Source of the DNA: Prinsepia uniflora
Taxonomy: Eukaryota; Streptophyta; Magnoliopsida; Rosales; Rosaceae
Reading direction: 5' to 3'
NCBI GenBank assembly: GCA_032719365.1
Contig: CM064870.1
Span: forward strand, 40,704,194-40,768,193
Length of the DNA: 64,000 nt
This document shows positions 1 through 13,192 of this stretch, piece by piece (positions within the stretch are counted from its first letter, which is position 1; each line of letters begins with the position of its first letter). Under the pieces are notes generated by a model. It worked only from the letters and a program-made list of their open reading frames with translations, was not told where the DNA came from and made no database searches. The translations under genes were made by a program, and so were the position numbers.

Positions 1-2823
1 GTTGGGGAAACTCTGCCCAAATTTTTTTGATTTACGTACGCCGAACGAAGTCGTGTCTATTTCATAATTTAAAAAATATCAGATCAAATCGGACGGGCTT
101 AGTCATAAATATGAAAACACATACTCTTTATCAGGTCAGATTTGAGCCGAAATTTTATCGGGTTTCACAGGTCGTACTCATTAAGCCCACTTCGGCCGAG
201 TTCAATTAGGCTTTTAAAAGTGACTTATTCAACAAATTTTGGAGTTGGGGAAAAATTGAGGAAGCAAGCTAGACTTGGGAGAGCTCAAAATTACAAATTC
301 ATTTTCAATTGCTATCCATATCCAAACTCATCAATAAAACAAGCATATAAATGCTTAGAATATAAGAACTGCTACTGTTCAAATAAATTACCATCTTCAC
401 ATATCAATGAGCGCTTAAGTTAGAATAAGTTTGCTCATGGTAATTTCTCAACACGACATTAAAAGCCATTAGGCCAGGAAATTTTAATATCGACGTTATC
501 ATAAATTTATTTCGTAGTCTTATATACGAACTTCACCTTTGCGCCTATTGTAATTTCTTCTAGTGCTAGATGATAGCCAAAACTTCTAGCATTCTCTGTG
601 ATACCGAATCGGGCTCAATTTCCTAATTAATAATACATTTATATACTCGGGCTTACAGCTCGGGTTTATGAGCGGGTCGAACCGGGTTTGTCAAGATTGG
701 GCCTATTAGACCTATCAAGTTTGAATACCCTAAATCCAAATCCGATCCGCTAACTTTCAGGTCGAATCGAGCCAAGGCCCATAATGGATTAGATCGAATT
801 TTTTATCAACAAATATAACGGGTACTTACAAGTCCATCGACTTCTGAGCCAAATGATAATGGTTACTTTAGTGTTCCAAGCTCCACCAAAATATTGTAAA
901 TGATAATATTCTTTGGTCATGAAAATTAATAAAAAAAACAATTTAATACACGAAGATATCCTTAATTAAAAATTTATAAATTAACATTTTAATATAAGTA
1001 GTGGATAATTACTCCCCTTTATTCCTATTTTATTTTTTTCTTATTTTTGAAAATTAAAATAAATAAACTAAAAATATGAAAAAATAAATACACATTTTAA
1101 TTAGCTACTAAACCCGTGACATCCGATAACACGAGCACTAATTATTTTTTTATTTCACAAATTTAATATTTAATTTTACGTTATATTTTTAACTATTAAA
1201 TAATTTAAAGATTATTTTTATAATAATTTTTTGATGAAATCTTTTGAATTCTTCATTTTATAATAGTAGTGATAATTAATAAAAGCTCCTTTACAGCCTT
1301 CTTTTTTACTTAAAAATGGAATTAAAAAAGAAAAAACCTTCGATTGCTATTTTTTTAGTCTGAGGTCCCTTAAACAAAGATGCTTAAAAGAAAGAAGTGC
1401 GCTGGATTTGACGAGGGAGTAAAGACATCCCCAACACCGATTACCAATCCATATATCCAAGGCAGTTGCAATCAAATAAATTGTGCAGAGCAGTTGCATT
1501 CGAAGAAATTGTGCAGAGAAATTGCACTCTTAAGAAATTTGCAAGTACTCAAACAAATCTTGAGGAACAATTTCACTCTTATATACCTCGACCTCGTCTT
1601 CTTCCTAATCTCTTCGTCCCCCTTTTTGTAAAATTGCAGAAACCGAACCCTAAGTCTTATAACATCAATTCATTTTCCTAGGACGAAATAAAGTTTAAAG
1701 AAATTTGTTATCTGATGAGTTGAATTAACAAAGGGAGTATGAAGACTGGAAGGGTTTAATGGTGGATATTAGAAAGGGATGGAGCGGCGCCGGCTATTTA
1801 GAAACAATGTACTTCAGGCTTTGGGCTTTCCAAAGAAAACCAATTAACAGAAACTAGAAACAAATTATTTTTTACCTGCTTCGATCACAAAGACAACTCC
1901 CGGGTTAAAAGAAACCCATAAGCAACCGAAAAATCTACTAAAATTGCAAAGCCTAAAAGCCTTGTAGGCAGCCAAACAAACACCAGCCAAGGCACCTTCA
2001 CCCTCAAGCACAGTGTTGCGTCAAAGCCACTGTCTCCTTTCCCAATTTGAACATTCTCTTCCAGAACCAGAGGGGAAAAGAAAAAAAAAAACCAGAGTCG
2101 GAAATTTCCACTCCACTTTAAATAACTAATTCCCAACTTCCCATCTTCACACTGTTTGTGTTTTTCACAATCCATCCAGGTCATCCATCGTGGAACGTTG
2201 GATGAAAATGAAATCAACGTCTGTAAACTGTTTTCCACTGGGCGGGTAAGAAAGATTGAAGAACAAGAGCCATGAAAGAAAGAACACATGCAAAGCACAA
2301 ATGAGAGAAGACTCCTATCAAGCTTTCAACCCAGTACTTAAATATAATCTCCATAGCAAGCTTTCAACCCAGTATTTAAATATAATTTCCATACCAAGTT
2401 TATAACCACAAACTGACACTACCATAAAATTTCAGATACAACAAAAACTATTAATATAAATGTTCCCAGGCAAAAAAAAAACGTCAAATATAGAACCAAA
2501 TGGAAATAAAAAGGGAAAGAAGAAAAAAAGCATCCCAATCACTCTCCTGCTACAAACATCCTACCGAAAGAGATGGTTGAACCAAAGATTAGGCAAAGGG
2601 AGGGTGGAATTTCATCGATTTTTCTGCCCACCACATATACAGAAAGCAAAACCTCAAACGTGGATGAAAAGCCATGATCCATCAGCATCAGAATCTACTC
2701 CGTCCTTTGATGACCCCACCTCAACACTTATATCGTTGCTAACCAAACTGAGTTCACATGACACATTGACACGGAAATCCAACTAAATTGAAAATTAACT
2801 CACCATCAAAACATTTGCAGAAC
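1..2823. other. AT-rich intergenic DNA and actin 3' flank
   Basis: No gene is supported here. The stretch is AT-rich with long A/T runs, and the only longish open frame (minus strand, 1885-2298) has no recognisable domain and low-complexity phenylalanine runs. A GC-richer patch near 600-800 with repeated CGGGCT/GGGTTT words may be an old transposon remnant, but no termini are visible. The segment from about 2400 to 2823 lies directly downstream of the actin stop codon and probably includes the actin 3' UTR and poly(A) region. Confidence 0.5.
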
Positions 2824-4242
2824 TCAGAAGCACTTCCTGTGGACAATGGATGGACCAGATTCATCGTATTCACCCTTGGAAATCCACATCTAAGGCATTG
2901 CAATGAATTGCATATTAGTCTCAATCAAACACTATATAGAATGGCAATGCAAGATTTGGATAAGGAAATCAATAAAAAAGTTAAAAGGGATGAGATGCCG
3001 ATAAATGACCTGCTGGAAGGTACTGAGGGATGCAAGGATGGATCCTCCAATCCAGACACTGTACTTTCTCTCTGGTGGAGCGACAACTTTGATTTTCATG
3101 CTGCTAGGAGCAAGAGCTGTGATCTCCCTACTCATCCTATCAGCAATACCAGGGAACATAGTTGAACCACCACTGAGAACAATGTTTCCATATAGGTCTT
3201 TTCTGATATCCACATCACACTTCATGATAGAGTTGTAGGTAGTCTCATGAATTCCAGCAGCTTCCATTCCAATGAGTGATGGTTGGAAGAGTACTTCTGG
3301 GCACCGGAATCTCTCAGCTCCTATTGTGATTACTTGGCCATCAGGAAGCTCGTAGTTCTTTTCAACTGAAGAGCTGCTCTTGGCAGTCTCAAGTTCTTGC
3401 TCATAGTCCAGGGCCACATATGCAAGCTTCTCCTTCATATCACGGACAATTTCCCGTTCAGCAGTGGTAGTGAACATGTAGCCTCTTTCAGTAAGAATCT
3501 TCATTAGTGCATCTGTGAGGTCACGACCAGCAAGGTCTAGACGAAGAATGGCATGAGGAAGGGCATAACCTTCGTAGATTGGCACAGTGTGACTCACACC
3601 ATCACCAGAGTCCAGCACAATACCTGTACAGAGTAGCACATTCAATGACAGAATAATTTCTTGTAAGATGTAATGATTCAGACTAAGCACAAAATGGATA
3701 CGAACCAGTTGTACGACCACTGGCATACAGAGAGAGAACAGCCTGGATGGCAACATACATGGCAGGCACATTGAAGGTCTCAAACATGATTTGGGTCATC
3801 TTTTCCCTGTTGGCCTTAGGGTTGAGAGGAGCCTCAGTCAGAAGCACTGGATGCTCCTCGGGAGCTACACGAAGCTCATTGTAGAAAGTGTGATGCCAAA
3901 TCTTCTCCATGTCATCCCAGTTGCTTACTATACCATGCTCAATTGGATATTTCAAGGTAAGGATACCTCTTTTAGACTGGGCTTCATCACCTACATAGGC
4001 ATCCTTCTGACCCATACCAACCATGACACCAGTGTGTCGTGGTCGACCGACAATACTAGGGAAGACAGCCCTGGGAGCATCATCACCGGCAAATCCAGCC
4101 TGCATACACATCCAGCATTATAATTAAAACATAGAATAAACTTCAATGCATATGAAACCAAGAAGAAAAGGCTCACACTTACCTTCACCATTCCAGTTCC
4201 ATTGTCACAAACAAGGGGTTGAATGTCCTCACCATCGGCCAT
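2824..4242 (-). CDS. ACT: Actin, complete four-exon coding region
   Basis: Cytoskeletal actin, the ATP-binding subunit of microfilaments. Coding exons on the minus strand are 4242-4183, 4099-3706, 3623-3010 and 2889-2824. All three introns are GT-AG, and the total is 1134 nt, giving 377 residues plus stop, the usual plant actin length. The N-terminus [20 protein letters not shown] and the first phosphate-loop region are in exon 1. [20 protein letters not shown] opens exon 2. The second nucleotide-binding segment [20 protein letters not shown] opens exon 3. The terminal exon begins [12 protein letters not shown] and ends at HRKCF. Splits after codon 20, within the Gly codon after RTT, and after STFQQ match the conserved plant actin intron positions. 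No frameshift or stop is seen, so it looks functional. The exact actin paralogue cannot be assigned by eye. Confidence 0.97.
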
Positions 4243-5165
4243 TTTTTACAAACCTGAAAAAAGACATACAGAAGCACACTTGGATGAATAACATTTTCAA
4301 ACTTAGGTCAGTAAACAAAATTTCCAAACAATGTTCACTAAATAGATATAGTATTAAGTAATGCATATCCTTGAAAAAATAAAGGAAATCATCAACAATA
4401 GATCACTTCAGAAACTCTTGCATGCTATTATGCTAACCATACAAAATCAGACTTCAATTCAATATAGAGCCCAGTTCGATGAAAACAGCCTGAAGCTCTG
4501 TATCACATTCGGATATGTTTATCATGACATAACCAACCAAAAGAAAACAACTAAAAGATATCAGTAGTAACAGATCACAAAATTATCAGAAAACTATTTG
4601 CTTTTCTTCAAAATAGCTTAATCTAATACTTGCTTAAAATCTTGGGTTTTTTTCCATAAGCAATGAAAATTACTTGCATTAGACTTAAATCGGAATAATC
4701 AGTGTTCGAGTGCTTCCAACGGGTAAGTAGCTAATCAAATTTCTAACAATTTATACAGATCTAAAACAAAGAATATCAGTAGTATTAGATCCCATTAGAT
4801 GAGAACCAGATCAGACAATCTAACAATCACAGCACAAAGAGAAATCTAAAAACTCAATCTACCACGCGATCAGTCAAAGAGAAGATGGATCACAAAGCTC
4901 ATTCGAGATCTAACTCCAACAATCGCATACACAGCACAATAAGTACCAAATCCCCCAGATCAGACACAAATGACATTCAATCCACTCGTTACTCACAAAT
5001 CAAACTCAATTTTCGGTAGAATTTCAAGCAAGGAAGAAATAGAAAAAGCATGGATCAATTTTGATTACCTTGAAGACGAAGAGGATCGAAGAATACCAAG
5101 CCAACCTCTGAAGACGAAGGCTTGGATGTGTCAAGGGTTGAAATGAAAAATCTAGCTGAATTAGG
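4243..5165 (-). other. ACT: Actin 5' leader exon and leader intron
   Basis: Plant actins typically carry an intron in the 5' UTR a few bases before the start codon, and this pattern is visible here. An acceptor ending in CAG lies at 4256-4254, leaving 11 untranslated bases (4253-4243) before ATG. A good donor, AAG-GTAATC, lies at 5069/5068, so the leader intron is 5068-4254 (815 bases). The leader exon runs from 5069 to about 5165, as inferred from the TATA box. In plant actins and ubiquitins such leader introns commonly boost expression; that role is inferred here. Confidence 0.8.
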
Positions 5166-5189
5166 GTGTGCTAGAAATGAGGGAGGAGT

Positions 5190-5198
5190 TTATATATA
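5190..5198 (-). promoter_or_regulatory. TATA box of the actin gene
   Basis: The minus strand reads TATATATAA here, about 120 bases upstream of the leader-intron donor. Transcription would start near 5160-5170, which fits a short leader exon. The sequence upstream to about 5560 is the presumed core and proximal promoter. Confidence 0.7.
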
Positions 5199-5199
5199 G

Positions 5200-8100
5200 C
5201 TCCGGGGTTTTGAAATGCACATGAAATTCGGCCCAAATTACGAGTTCCATTTAGATTCCTAAATTTAATTCTAAAGAAAAATTTAAAAAAATTTAAATTA
5301 TATTTCCAAGTGAGAAAAAGAGGAATCATTTCAACCACGAGAAAAGATAGGGTGACCTGGCTGACAGCCTTTGCGCAAAATTCTCCTTGCCATCTCAACC
5401 CACCGATGTTATGTCCGTTTCGGATGTTGGTCTTTTTATTTAATCTCACCCGTTGGATCTCTCGCTTCAGTCTCTTCGTTGCCATGTCAGCTTCTTGTCT
5501 CGGTGGACGGTGGTTCGCGTCTTTATTAGCGCTGCGCTTTCCAACCAGAAAAATCAAACCAATTCAAAAACCCATCCGATTAAATCTGTTTTCTTTTTTC
5601 TAAAGTTTTAATATTAGTTTGGAAATTGAACTGAGTTGAATGGCTATGTACAATTTCATTTAATATTTTATAATTTTTAATATATTTTAAAGTGTAAAAA
5701 AATTAATAAATACATTAAATTCCTATTTTAATTATTTTTTCAGATATGTAACAAAATAAAAATATCGACTCGTGAAATTCGTATTTTTTATTTATTAATT
5801 CAAAATAACAAAATCATTAAGATATTGATAAAATACTTTAGTCTATGTAAACACTCGATTATTCTATAGACGAATACTTATCTCGTTACAAAATAATGCA
5901 GCATCGTAATGCAAACAAATACCTCCAAAAAGATGTGGTCGCACATTTTTGGGTTTTGCGCGGACATGGAATATGAACGGAGTCACACTTAATTTATGGT
6001 GAATGTAATAAATAGCAATCCATTATCATGAGAAACATGTTTATCTTACTTTCGAGTAGATATTTCTAAATTATTTTTCATGAGTCTTATGTTTGTATTT
6101 TTTTTAGTGTTATGTTTGTATTTGTTTTGGCATTTAATATATTGTAATAAATAAATTTTAAGTTTTGAAAAATTTAAATAGTGATATTTAAATTGACTAA
6201 TTGTTTGAACTTAATTTACAAATATTTTTATTATTATTAATCTAAAAGGAAACAACTTAAAATAAGAATTTAAATACAACAAATTGAACATAAGAAATTT
6301 AAATAGAATAACTTAAACATAAAAAAACAAGGGGTCTCACAATTTAATCCATCCTAAAATGCCATCTATATTTGAGTGGCCATTTATCCCAATGATAAAC
6401 ATTTAGCTCTCTTAATATACATCTAAGCTACTTGCTGATTTTTTACTTAAAATTTCTAAATTTTGCTCTTTAACTATTTAAGAGGAGGACATTGCTAAAA
6501 ATGACCTTATTTTCTGCATTTCACATTGCCCTATATCATCAAGTTTGTTATACAAATTGTAAACCTTACTTATATGACAGGAATATTTTCATAAATACAG
6601 TCATTATAAAAATTTCAATTTAATAAATTAAAAAAATGTAAGAACTTTTACCCAAAAAATGTAAGAACAAAAATAAAAAATAAAAAAAGGAAATCAAACT
6701 TAAAAGGAAAAAAAAAAACGAAAATCTACAAGTTCAATTAATAACTTGTTCAAAACAAACCATCTTCTTCTAAAAATCCCTTCATACATAGCAGCTGAGA
6801 AATATTTGCCATATAGAAGGAGAAAGAATTAAAAAATTGCTTGATAAAATATTGGAGTGAGTCATAAATTTCACGTTAAATTTTTGTTTTATTAGTTTTT
6901 TTTTTGTCATTTTTCTAATGGGTTTTATAATTTATTAAATTTATAAATCAATAATGATTCAATTTACATACTCATACCAAAGTGAAATATGAAATATAAA
7001 CACACGAGGTAAACTAGTAACGTAAGATATAATAAAACACGTAGCAGCTAAGCACAAATAAACAAGCAAATCATAATCAATTAATCATATATAAAATTAT
7101 ATATTTATATTAGCATTGAATTCAATAAATATAAATATAAATATAAATAAACCGTGATAATGGCATTTGTCAGGAATTTGTGAAGGGTTGAGTTAGAGCT
7201 GGACACAAATTCAATTAAATCGCTAATTGATTAGTTTCAAACTATTATTTATCCAACGGTTTAAGTTTGATCGAATAAAAATCAAACAATTTGATAACTC
7301 AAACTGCTCCGTTAGTAACGTTTGGATTTGAATTTTCATTTTGAAAATCCGTTAAATCCAAATCATACCGTTAAATAATATATTAATTTTCAAATCTATT
7401 ATTCATACAAAATAAAAATTTAAAAATTTAAAAAAAATAGTCAAATACATATCCAGATAAATATATGTATACTTCAATAAAAGTATAATAAAAGATTATT
7501 AAGTGATAATTTTTTGTTTGATAATTCTTAATATAGTGGTAATATGTACAAAATTTTGAGTATTGTTGATAATTCTTAATATAGTGGTAATATTTGGTGC
7601 TCTCCTTTTTCCCTTAATTCATTAATTTTTCTCTCAGCTACTCCTTGGTAATTCTGAACTTTTTTGACGACCACAAAACAAAAGCCACAAAACCAAAAAA
7701 CTCCCTATCTGATTGGTTTTCTGCAATGGCTGCCTGCCATACATTTTCCGCAACCTCATAGTAATTGAGACAGAAAACTTGAGAATTTAATCGACGATCA
7801 CAATTTTGGCTTGCTGACAGCGACTCAACTAATTATACTTACACCCAATTGTCCATTCTCATAAGACATCCAAATGAAGCTGCAGACTGCCATGGATCCC
7901 CAACAACAAACTATATAGATTAATTTATATGGCTGCAAATAACCATTTTATTCAACTCCAACTAAGCATAAATTTTTTTTTTTTAAAAAAAAAAATCTAT
8001 GCAAAGCCAATTTGGATTTAATCATATGACTCTACGACATAGAGTTCCTTTTTACAGATTACACCACCTAGCTGTCTATGCATTCTTAATCTTCTACAAA

Positions 8101-8327
8101 TTATCAGTAACCATATAACATGGAAAGTAATCATCTCACCTGTTTCCCCAATCACTAACAAAACAACAGTGGTAGAAAAACGGGGAAGAACACTCCTCAC
8201 TAGTTTTCTGCACTTGAAACCACAACAGTTAACCAAATTGATATGACGAATAGCTGGATTATTGTACAACCATCTGAAGCTCACCAACTTAGGCATGCCA
8301 TTCATCAAGAAAGCCAGATGTAAGCGT
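5200..8327. other. AT-rich intergenic region between actin promoter and CARA 3' end
   Basis: No gene is supported. It contains the actin promoter (to about 5600), long A/T-rich stretches, a short AAATAT-type microsatellite near 7118-7151, and a duplicated phrase around 7520-7545 and 7567-7592 (TTGATAATTCTTAATATAG). The part from about 7900 to 8327 directly follows the CARA stop codon and probably holds its 3' UTR. Confidence 0.5.
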
Positions 8328-11300
8328 TCATGCGTTTACTTTTACTTTCTTCATCAGCTTTATGAATTCCCCAAAAGCTGCAGTGAAAAATTTATTTTCT
8401 TCAATATTGGTTCCTCAATGCCATGCACTATTGCATAAAGACTTGGAATAGTGTGTGCAAGCTCAGAAAAGTGTGTCTCTAGGTGTATTATGAAAGACTT
8501 GGTTCAAGTTTGATGACTGTAAAATATCAATTCATATATCCTTCTGTGGAAATAAATAATTCACATTACCATAATCTGAATCTCGAGGTCCAGGGGATGC
8601 TTCAGGGTGGTACTGAAGAGACATGATGTTTTGTGCCGGATAGGCTAGACCAGCACAGCTTCCATCGTTAAGACTGAGATGAGTTACTTCTACACCCTCT
8701 GGAAGTGATGCAGGGTCAACTGCATAGTTGTGATTCTGCCATGAAATAAAACGCACAGTTTTTCACTTTGTTATTTTCTTGAGTTCATAGATGTGCATTG
8801 CTATGAATTAATTGCCAAAGAACCAGCACAACAATCTTAAACCCAATTTACAATACCACCGGCACCAATCCCTTGGCATACTTTCAGAATGCCAGTTGAG
8901 TTCTACCAAAATTGAGTCCTTATAACAAAATTCAAAGATGACATTTTCTAAGTAAAAGAAACTTATTTGATTTAGTCACCTGGGCGCTGATCTCAACATG
9001 TCCACTACGAAGGTTCCTGACTGGATGATTTCCTCCATGGTGACCAAACTTCATTTTAAAAGTTTTACCACCTAATGCCTGGCCAAGCAATTGGTGACCC
9101 ATACAAATTCCAAAAACAGGAACCTTTCCAAGTATCTCCTTGACTGTTTCAACAGCTTAAGGAACAGCAGAAGGGTCTCCGGGGCCATTGCTGAAAAGAA
9201 CACCATCTGGTTCCTTTTAAGAGTCTCTGATGCTGGCCATGTTGAAGGCACAACAGTAATTTTGCAGCCATGGGTAGCCAAGCGCCTAACTATGTTATGT
9301 TTGATTCCAAAATCATATGCAATAACCTGCAAAAGAGTCATACAAAAGGAGTCAGTGGAACCATCCTAATCATGGAATATTATAATTAGAATTCAAACAG
9401 AAACATAATGTGAAATTACATGAAAAGCCTCTCCATCTCTTCCACCGGTGTTATAGTCCCACTCTGACTTTGTTTTATCAACCCATTCATAAGGGGCCTT
9501 GCATGACACACCACTTATTAAATCAACCCCTGCAAAATTAATTCAAAAAACCATGAACTTTTACATGTGCAATATTTACTAACATCTTGAAATAGTTCCA
9601 TGAGATCCTCACCAATAATATCCCACGAACGAGACATTTCCACTAGTTCCTCATCTGCTTTTGACTTTTCTGTGCTCAAAACACCAATAAGGCTTCCATC
9701 TTGCCTTAATCTACGGGTGATAGCAAGTGTATCAACATCATCTGTTTTATAATCAGCCAGCATTAAAGAATAAGTCAGAAGTTACACAGATAAAGCACTT
9801 AAACCCAATTAAAAGTGTTTCTGCAAAATATTAGGGCCTTCAAAAATTGCCGTGGCTTAACTTACAAACTCCCATGATATTCTTTTTTGCTAAATAATCA
9901 CCAAGTGTTTCTGCACATCTCCAATTTAAAGTACTGCAAAATATGCCCAAAAAAAAAAATTCAATCTATTAAAAACTGAACCAAGCTCAACCAGCAAAAG
10001 TAGCGAAGGACACTCACCTGATACTTAAACTTCTGACCACCAAACCACCAAGGAAGCATTCCTTTGATTCTTCATCCTCTGATAGGAATCCCATCAACAT
10101 GAGAATTCAACGTCTCCAGATCAACATAAATATCAAGAAAAAATGAGAAACTCCACCTACCAAAATTTACACCAGTGTTTCCAATATGTGGGTTTGTCAT
10201 CAGGACAAATTGACCAGCATAACTAGGGTCTGTAAGGATTTCTTGATACCTGCATATAAATGTAGAATGCCCATTTATCAAACTACGAGTATTATCATGC
10301 TGAATTATCAAACATTGATACCCAGCCAAATCTGTGCTGACTACTTCCATTCATGCAAGCACTAGATCTTCTTTACCCTCAGTGTGATTATTTTCATACC
10401 CTTAGTACCCAAGTGGTGAGGGGTGCTGGGTAATGGGTTAGGATTAGGACAGGGCAAAGGATTCGTTTCCCCAAGTGTAACACTTTCAGGAGGAGGAGAG
10501 AGACATATGCCATGGCATATAGCAGACCAGGTTGTACTGAAACAGTTCAATAATAGCTGAACACCAGCTGATTGACATTTGTAATGCTAGTAATCTGACT
10601 TATAGAGGACAACCATTCAAGCATATTGCTTCACACATTTTAAGGTGGAAACAACTTCTTTGTATTAAAGACTACTTACTAACTGCGTCACCAATGGTTT
10701 TTGGGCCAAATGAAACCCTCTTTAACCCTTATAACAATGGTGGAGTGTGAGTTTCCGGAGTCATTACCTGATAGGTGCATGTAGCTCACCTAGTAGGAAG
10801 TAGGAAAAACAACGAGGTAACGAGATGCAGATAAGAAAATGTGAAGCCTATGCATTTCTACTAAAATAGGTGAAAGCATACTTCTTTGGGCCCAAGGAAT
10901 AGTCAGGAGTCATTGGATCTGAAACATTTGAAATTTGAGACACTAAATCTACGTACACAAAACAAACAAAGTAGAAAGCATAAGCTGCTTATCCAACCTT
11001 CCCAAACTCCTGCTGTCTAGGCCACATATATATCAACATTAGCACCCTAATAGTTACTCAGACTTCTATATTTCACTAGGAAGGAATAAACCAACTAGTT
11101 GGAGAAATGAAAAATGCCACAACATGTGCCTCTCCACACTCCTATATATTTGGGAACACAAATATTTTCTTATTTTTTCTGATACATAGAAATCTCCCAA
11201 ACTTTCTTCGCCAGAATTGGACTCATATTGGGACGCTACAATCTTTGAGAGGTAGGAAACAGCTAACAACTAGGTAGGTAACTCAAGGCATCAAACCCCG

Positions 11301-12389
11301 GATGGTGTGGGAGCAAACAACAGGCCTGACCACTCAATTACACAAACATAAACTTTAGCCCCATGGTAATGACTCAGATTCGATCTTTTTAGCCCAATGG
11401 TAAAAAGCTTGAGAAACCCTTTTATTAGAAATGAATAGGTTATATAGCAGCTAAATCGCACAGGAAAAAAGGGTAAGACAACATGACAGTAGAAATGTCA
11501 TGAGAATTTTCTGGGAAATGCACCATTTATAAGTCATCTCACCCGGTCAAGGAGGTATTGAAAACAACTTCACCAACTGGAGTTCCTGAAGCACCAAATG
11601 ACTTGGCCCTCCTCCATATTGAACCATCTTCAAGCACAAGCCTGGCATCTGAAATCTTCCACGGTCTTTCTGACAAACATAAAACATACAAGAATTAATA
11701 TCAAATACAGAGATAAAAAAAAATGAGTACTCAACATGCAAAAATTCTTAGCTGATTGTTTATTCAGCTAAAATGTGTAGGACAAATATAAGAAGAAAAA
11801 AATTAGGAAGGAGACGATTCAACCTTTAAAGATGGGGAAAAAATGGCAACACTGGATACGCAGTAGTAAGAAATCAACAACATCCAAAATTACAACTAGT
11901 TGTGATATTAGTGTGCAAAACACGGACACCCAGATGCAGTGTAGCTTAATTGATTGTTTATTCATCTAAAATGTGTAGACAGAAGATAAGAACACGAATT
12001 ACACAGCTGAATAATTAACCTGTGATTGTTCAACCAAACAAATCAAGCATTTTGTATTTTCTTGTAGCGAAATTACTGGGCATAAAACTAAACTCCCATG
12101 CAACCCAATCAACTTGATCTTCAACATAACTACTGTGAAATCAACTGTGAGTAAATTAAACATAAGCAGATAGAGAAAATTTCCAACTTTAGGCACACCA
12201 ATGTGGTGGGACAGTTGGCACAATGGAAAATGAGGGCAATAAAGGAGTAGTAGAAGTACCTGGGGCCGAGTTTGAGACGGTGGAGGAGCATCTGACAGTG
12301 AAAACCCTAAGCTTTGAAGGGTTTGGAGACTTTGGAATACAGAAAGTTGACGAATTTATGACAGCTAAGTTGGTAGCTGTTGTCGACAT
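8328..12389 (-). CDS. CARA: Carbamoyl-phosphate synthase small subunit (glutaminase), disrupted in exon 8
   Basis: Glutamine amidotransferase subunit of plastid carbamoyl-phosphate synthase, which releases ammonia from glutamine for arginine and pyrimidine synthesis. Ten minus-strand exons: 12389-12260, 11669-11543, 10249-10161, 10078-10018, 9933-9866, 9741-9613, 9529-9420, 9326-8980, 8735-8570, 8377-8328. All introns are GT-AG and all phases agree; the largest is 11542-10250. Exon 1 encodes a Ser/Thr-rich chloroplast transit peptide. Family landmarks are YQEILTDPSYAGQ, AITRRLRQDGSLIG, SWDIIG, VIAYDFGIKHNI, the catalytic GICMGHQ region (exon 8) and SLQYHPEASPGP (exon 9). Restored, the length would be about 425 residues, normal for the plant family. 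However, exon 8 lacks one base at about 9210 and has a TAA in the restored frame at 9159-9157. As written, translation ends at 9072 after about 322 residues and loses the catalytic Cys and His/Glu. It is either a recent pseudogene or carries sequence errors. Confidence 0.9.
9157..9210 (-). other. Frameshift and nonsense site in CARA exon 8
   Basis: The conserved stretch Asn-Pro-Asp-Gly should read AAC CCA GAT GG on the minus strand, but the sequence has AACCAGATGG, one C short, at about 9209-9210. Downstream in the restored frame, the position where the family has Tyr (VPYAV) reads TAA at 9159-9157. The frame beyond it is again clean through GICMGHQ and to the splice donor at 8979. Confidence 0.85.
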
Positions 12390-12613
12390 TCTCTCCTCTG
12401 CCTGAGTGATGGTGGAATGAAGTTCCAGATGGATTCCACCAGAAAAAAAATAGTTTGTCAGAGACTACATATGTAGGCGGGGGCGGCAGCGGGAACAAGT
12501 AGGACGCCCTCTCTCTGTTTAGAATTATCCGAAAATGGTTATATTGCTTTAGGCTCAAAGCCAAGCCCATTCTGAGTAGAACCAAAAACCACGCCCAACC
12601 TACCCATAAACAT
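12390..12613. other. CARA upstream region
   Basis: About 220 bases between the CARA start codon and the transposon-like terminus at 12617. It presumably holds the 5' UTR and core promoter of CARA (minus strand). I do not see a clear TATA box, so no site is claimed. Confidence 0.4.
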
Positions 12614-12800
12614 TAAGGGAGGTGTATTCAATTTGGATTTTAATAGATTTTAATAGATTTTATTAAATTTTAAATCTGATGGGTTTCAACAGATTTTAAA
12701 AGTTTTTTGTTGATTTCAAAGTGTTTTCATATGGATTTTAAATGATTTGTTTATTGATTTGTTATTATTTTAAAAGATTTGTTGTCATCCATGTCATATA
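12614..12800. mobile_element. PIF/Harbinger-like terminal and subterminal sequence, one end only
   Basis: GGGAGGTGTATTCAATTTGG starts at 12617, directly after TAA (12614-12616), which fits the three-base TTA/TAA target preference of PIF/Harbinger elements. It is followed by repeated subterminal words such as AGATTTTAATAGATTTTA and AGATTTTAAAAG, a style common in Tourist/Harbinger MITEs. No matching inverted end is seen up to 15608 or from 18440 to 19130, so the far end may be lost or too diverged. The neighbouring Myb/SANT-like gene is the type of accessory gene these elements carry. Confidence 0.55.
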
Positions 12801-13192
12801 TTTTTACATTACAGTTTACAAATAACAACTATATTTCTTTTTATTCTAACTCTTGTTCATGGTATCTCCCAAGGTACCAATGTCACCAAAATGAAGTCTA
12901 TGATGTCTTTACCATGTCCAACGAATACTTCTTCCTAGAGAATGATAAATGTAACCAATAATTAAAACAAAAATATACTCCAACAAAATATACTGTAAAA
13001 TATGATGAGATGACAACAACTATTAAACCAATAATTCAAAATTAAGGTCTTAACATTAACCAAAAACTTTAAACATAATGTCTTAATATTAACCTGAAAT
13101 TTTTGAAACATAATACTTATAAGGTCATAACATTAACCACCCATAATTTAAGCAAAATACTAAACCAAAACTCTTTACCATTTCTTGTTAGT

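Noticed and set aside
1885..2298. 137-codon minus-strand open frame
   Set aside because: No domain, low-complexity Phe run, no splice or promoter context; probably chance.
5171..5557. Minus-strand open frame upstream of actin
   Set aside because: It overlaps the actin TATA box and promoter and has no domain.
10362..10550. Open frame inside the large second intron of CARA
   Set aside because: No domain and no conserved splice context; the exons on both sides join in phase without it.
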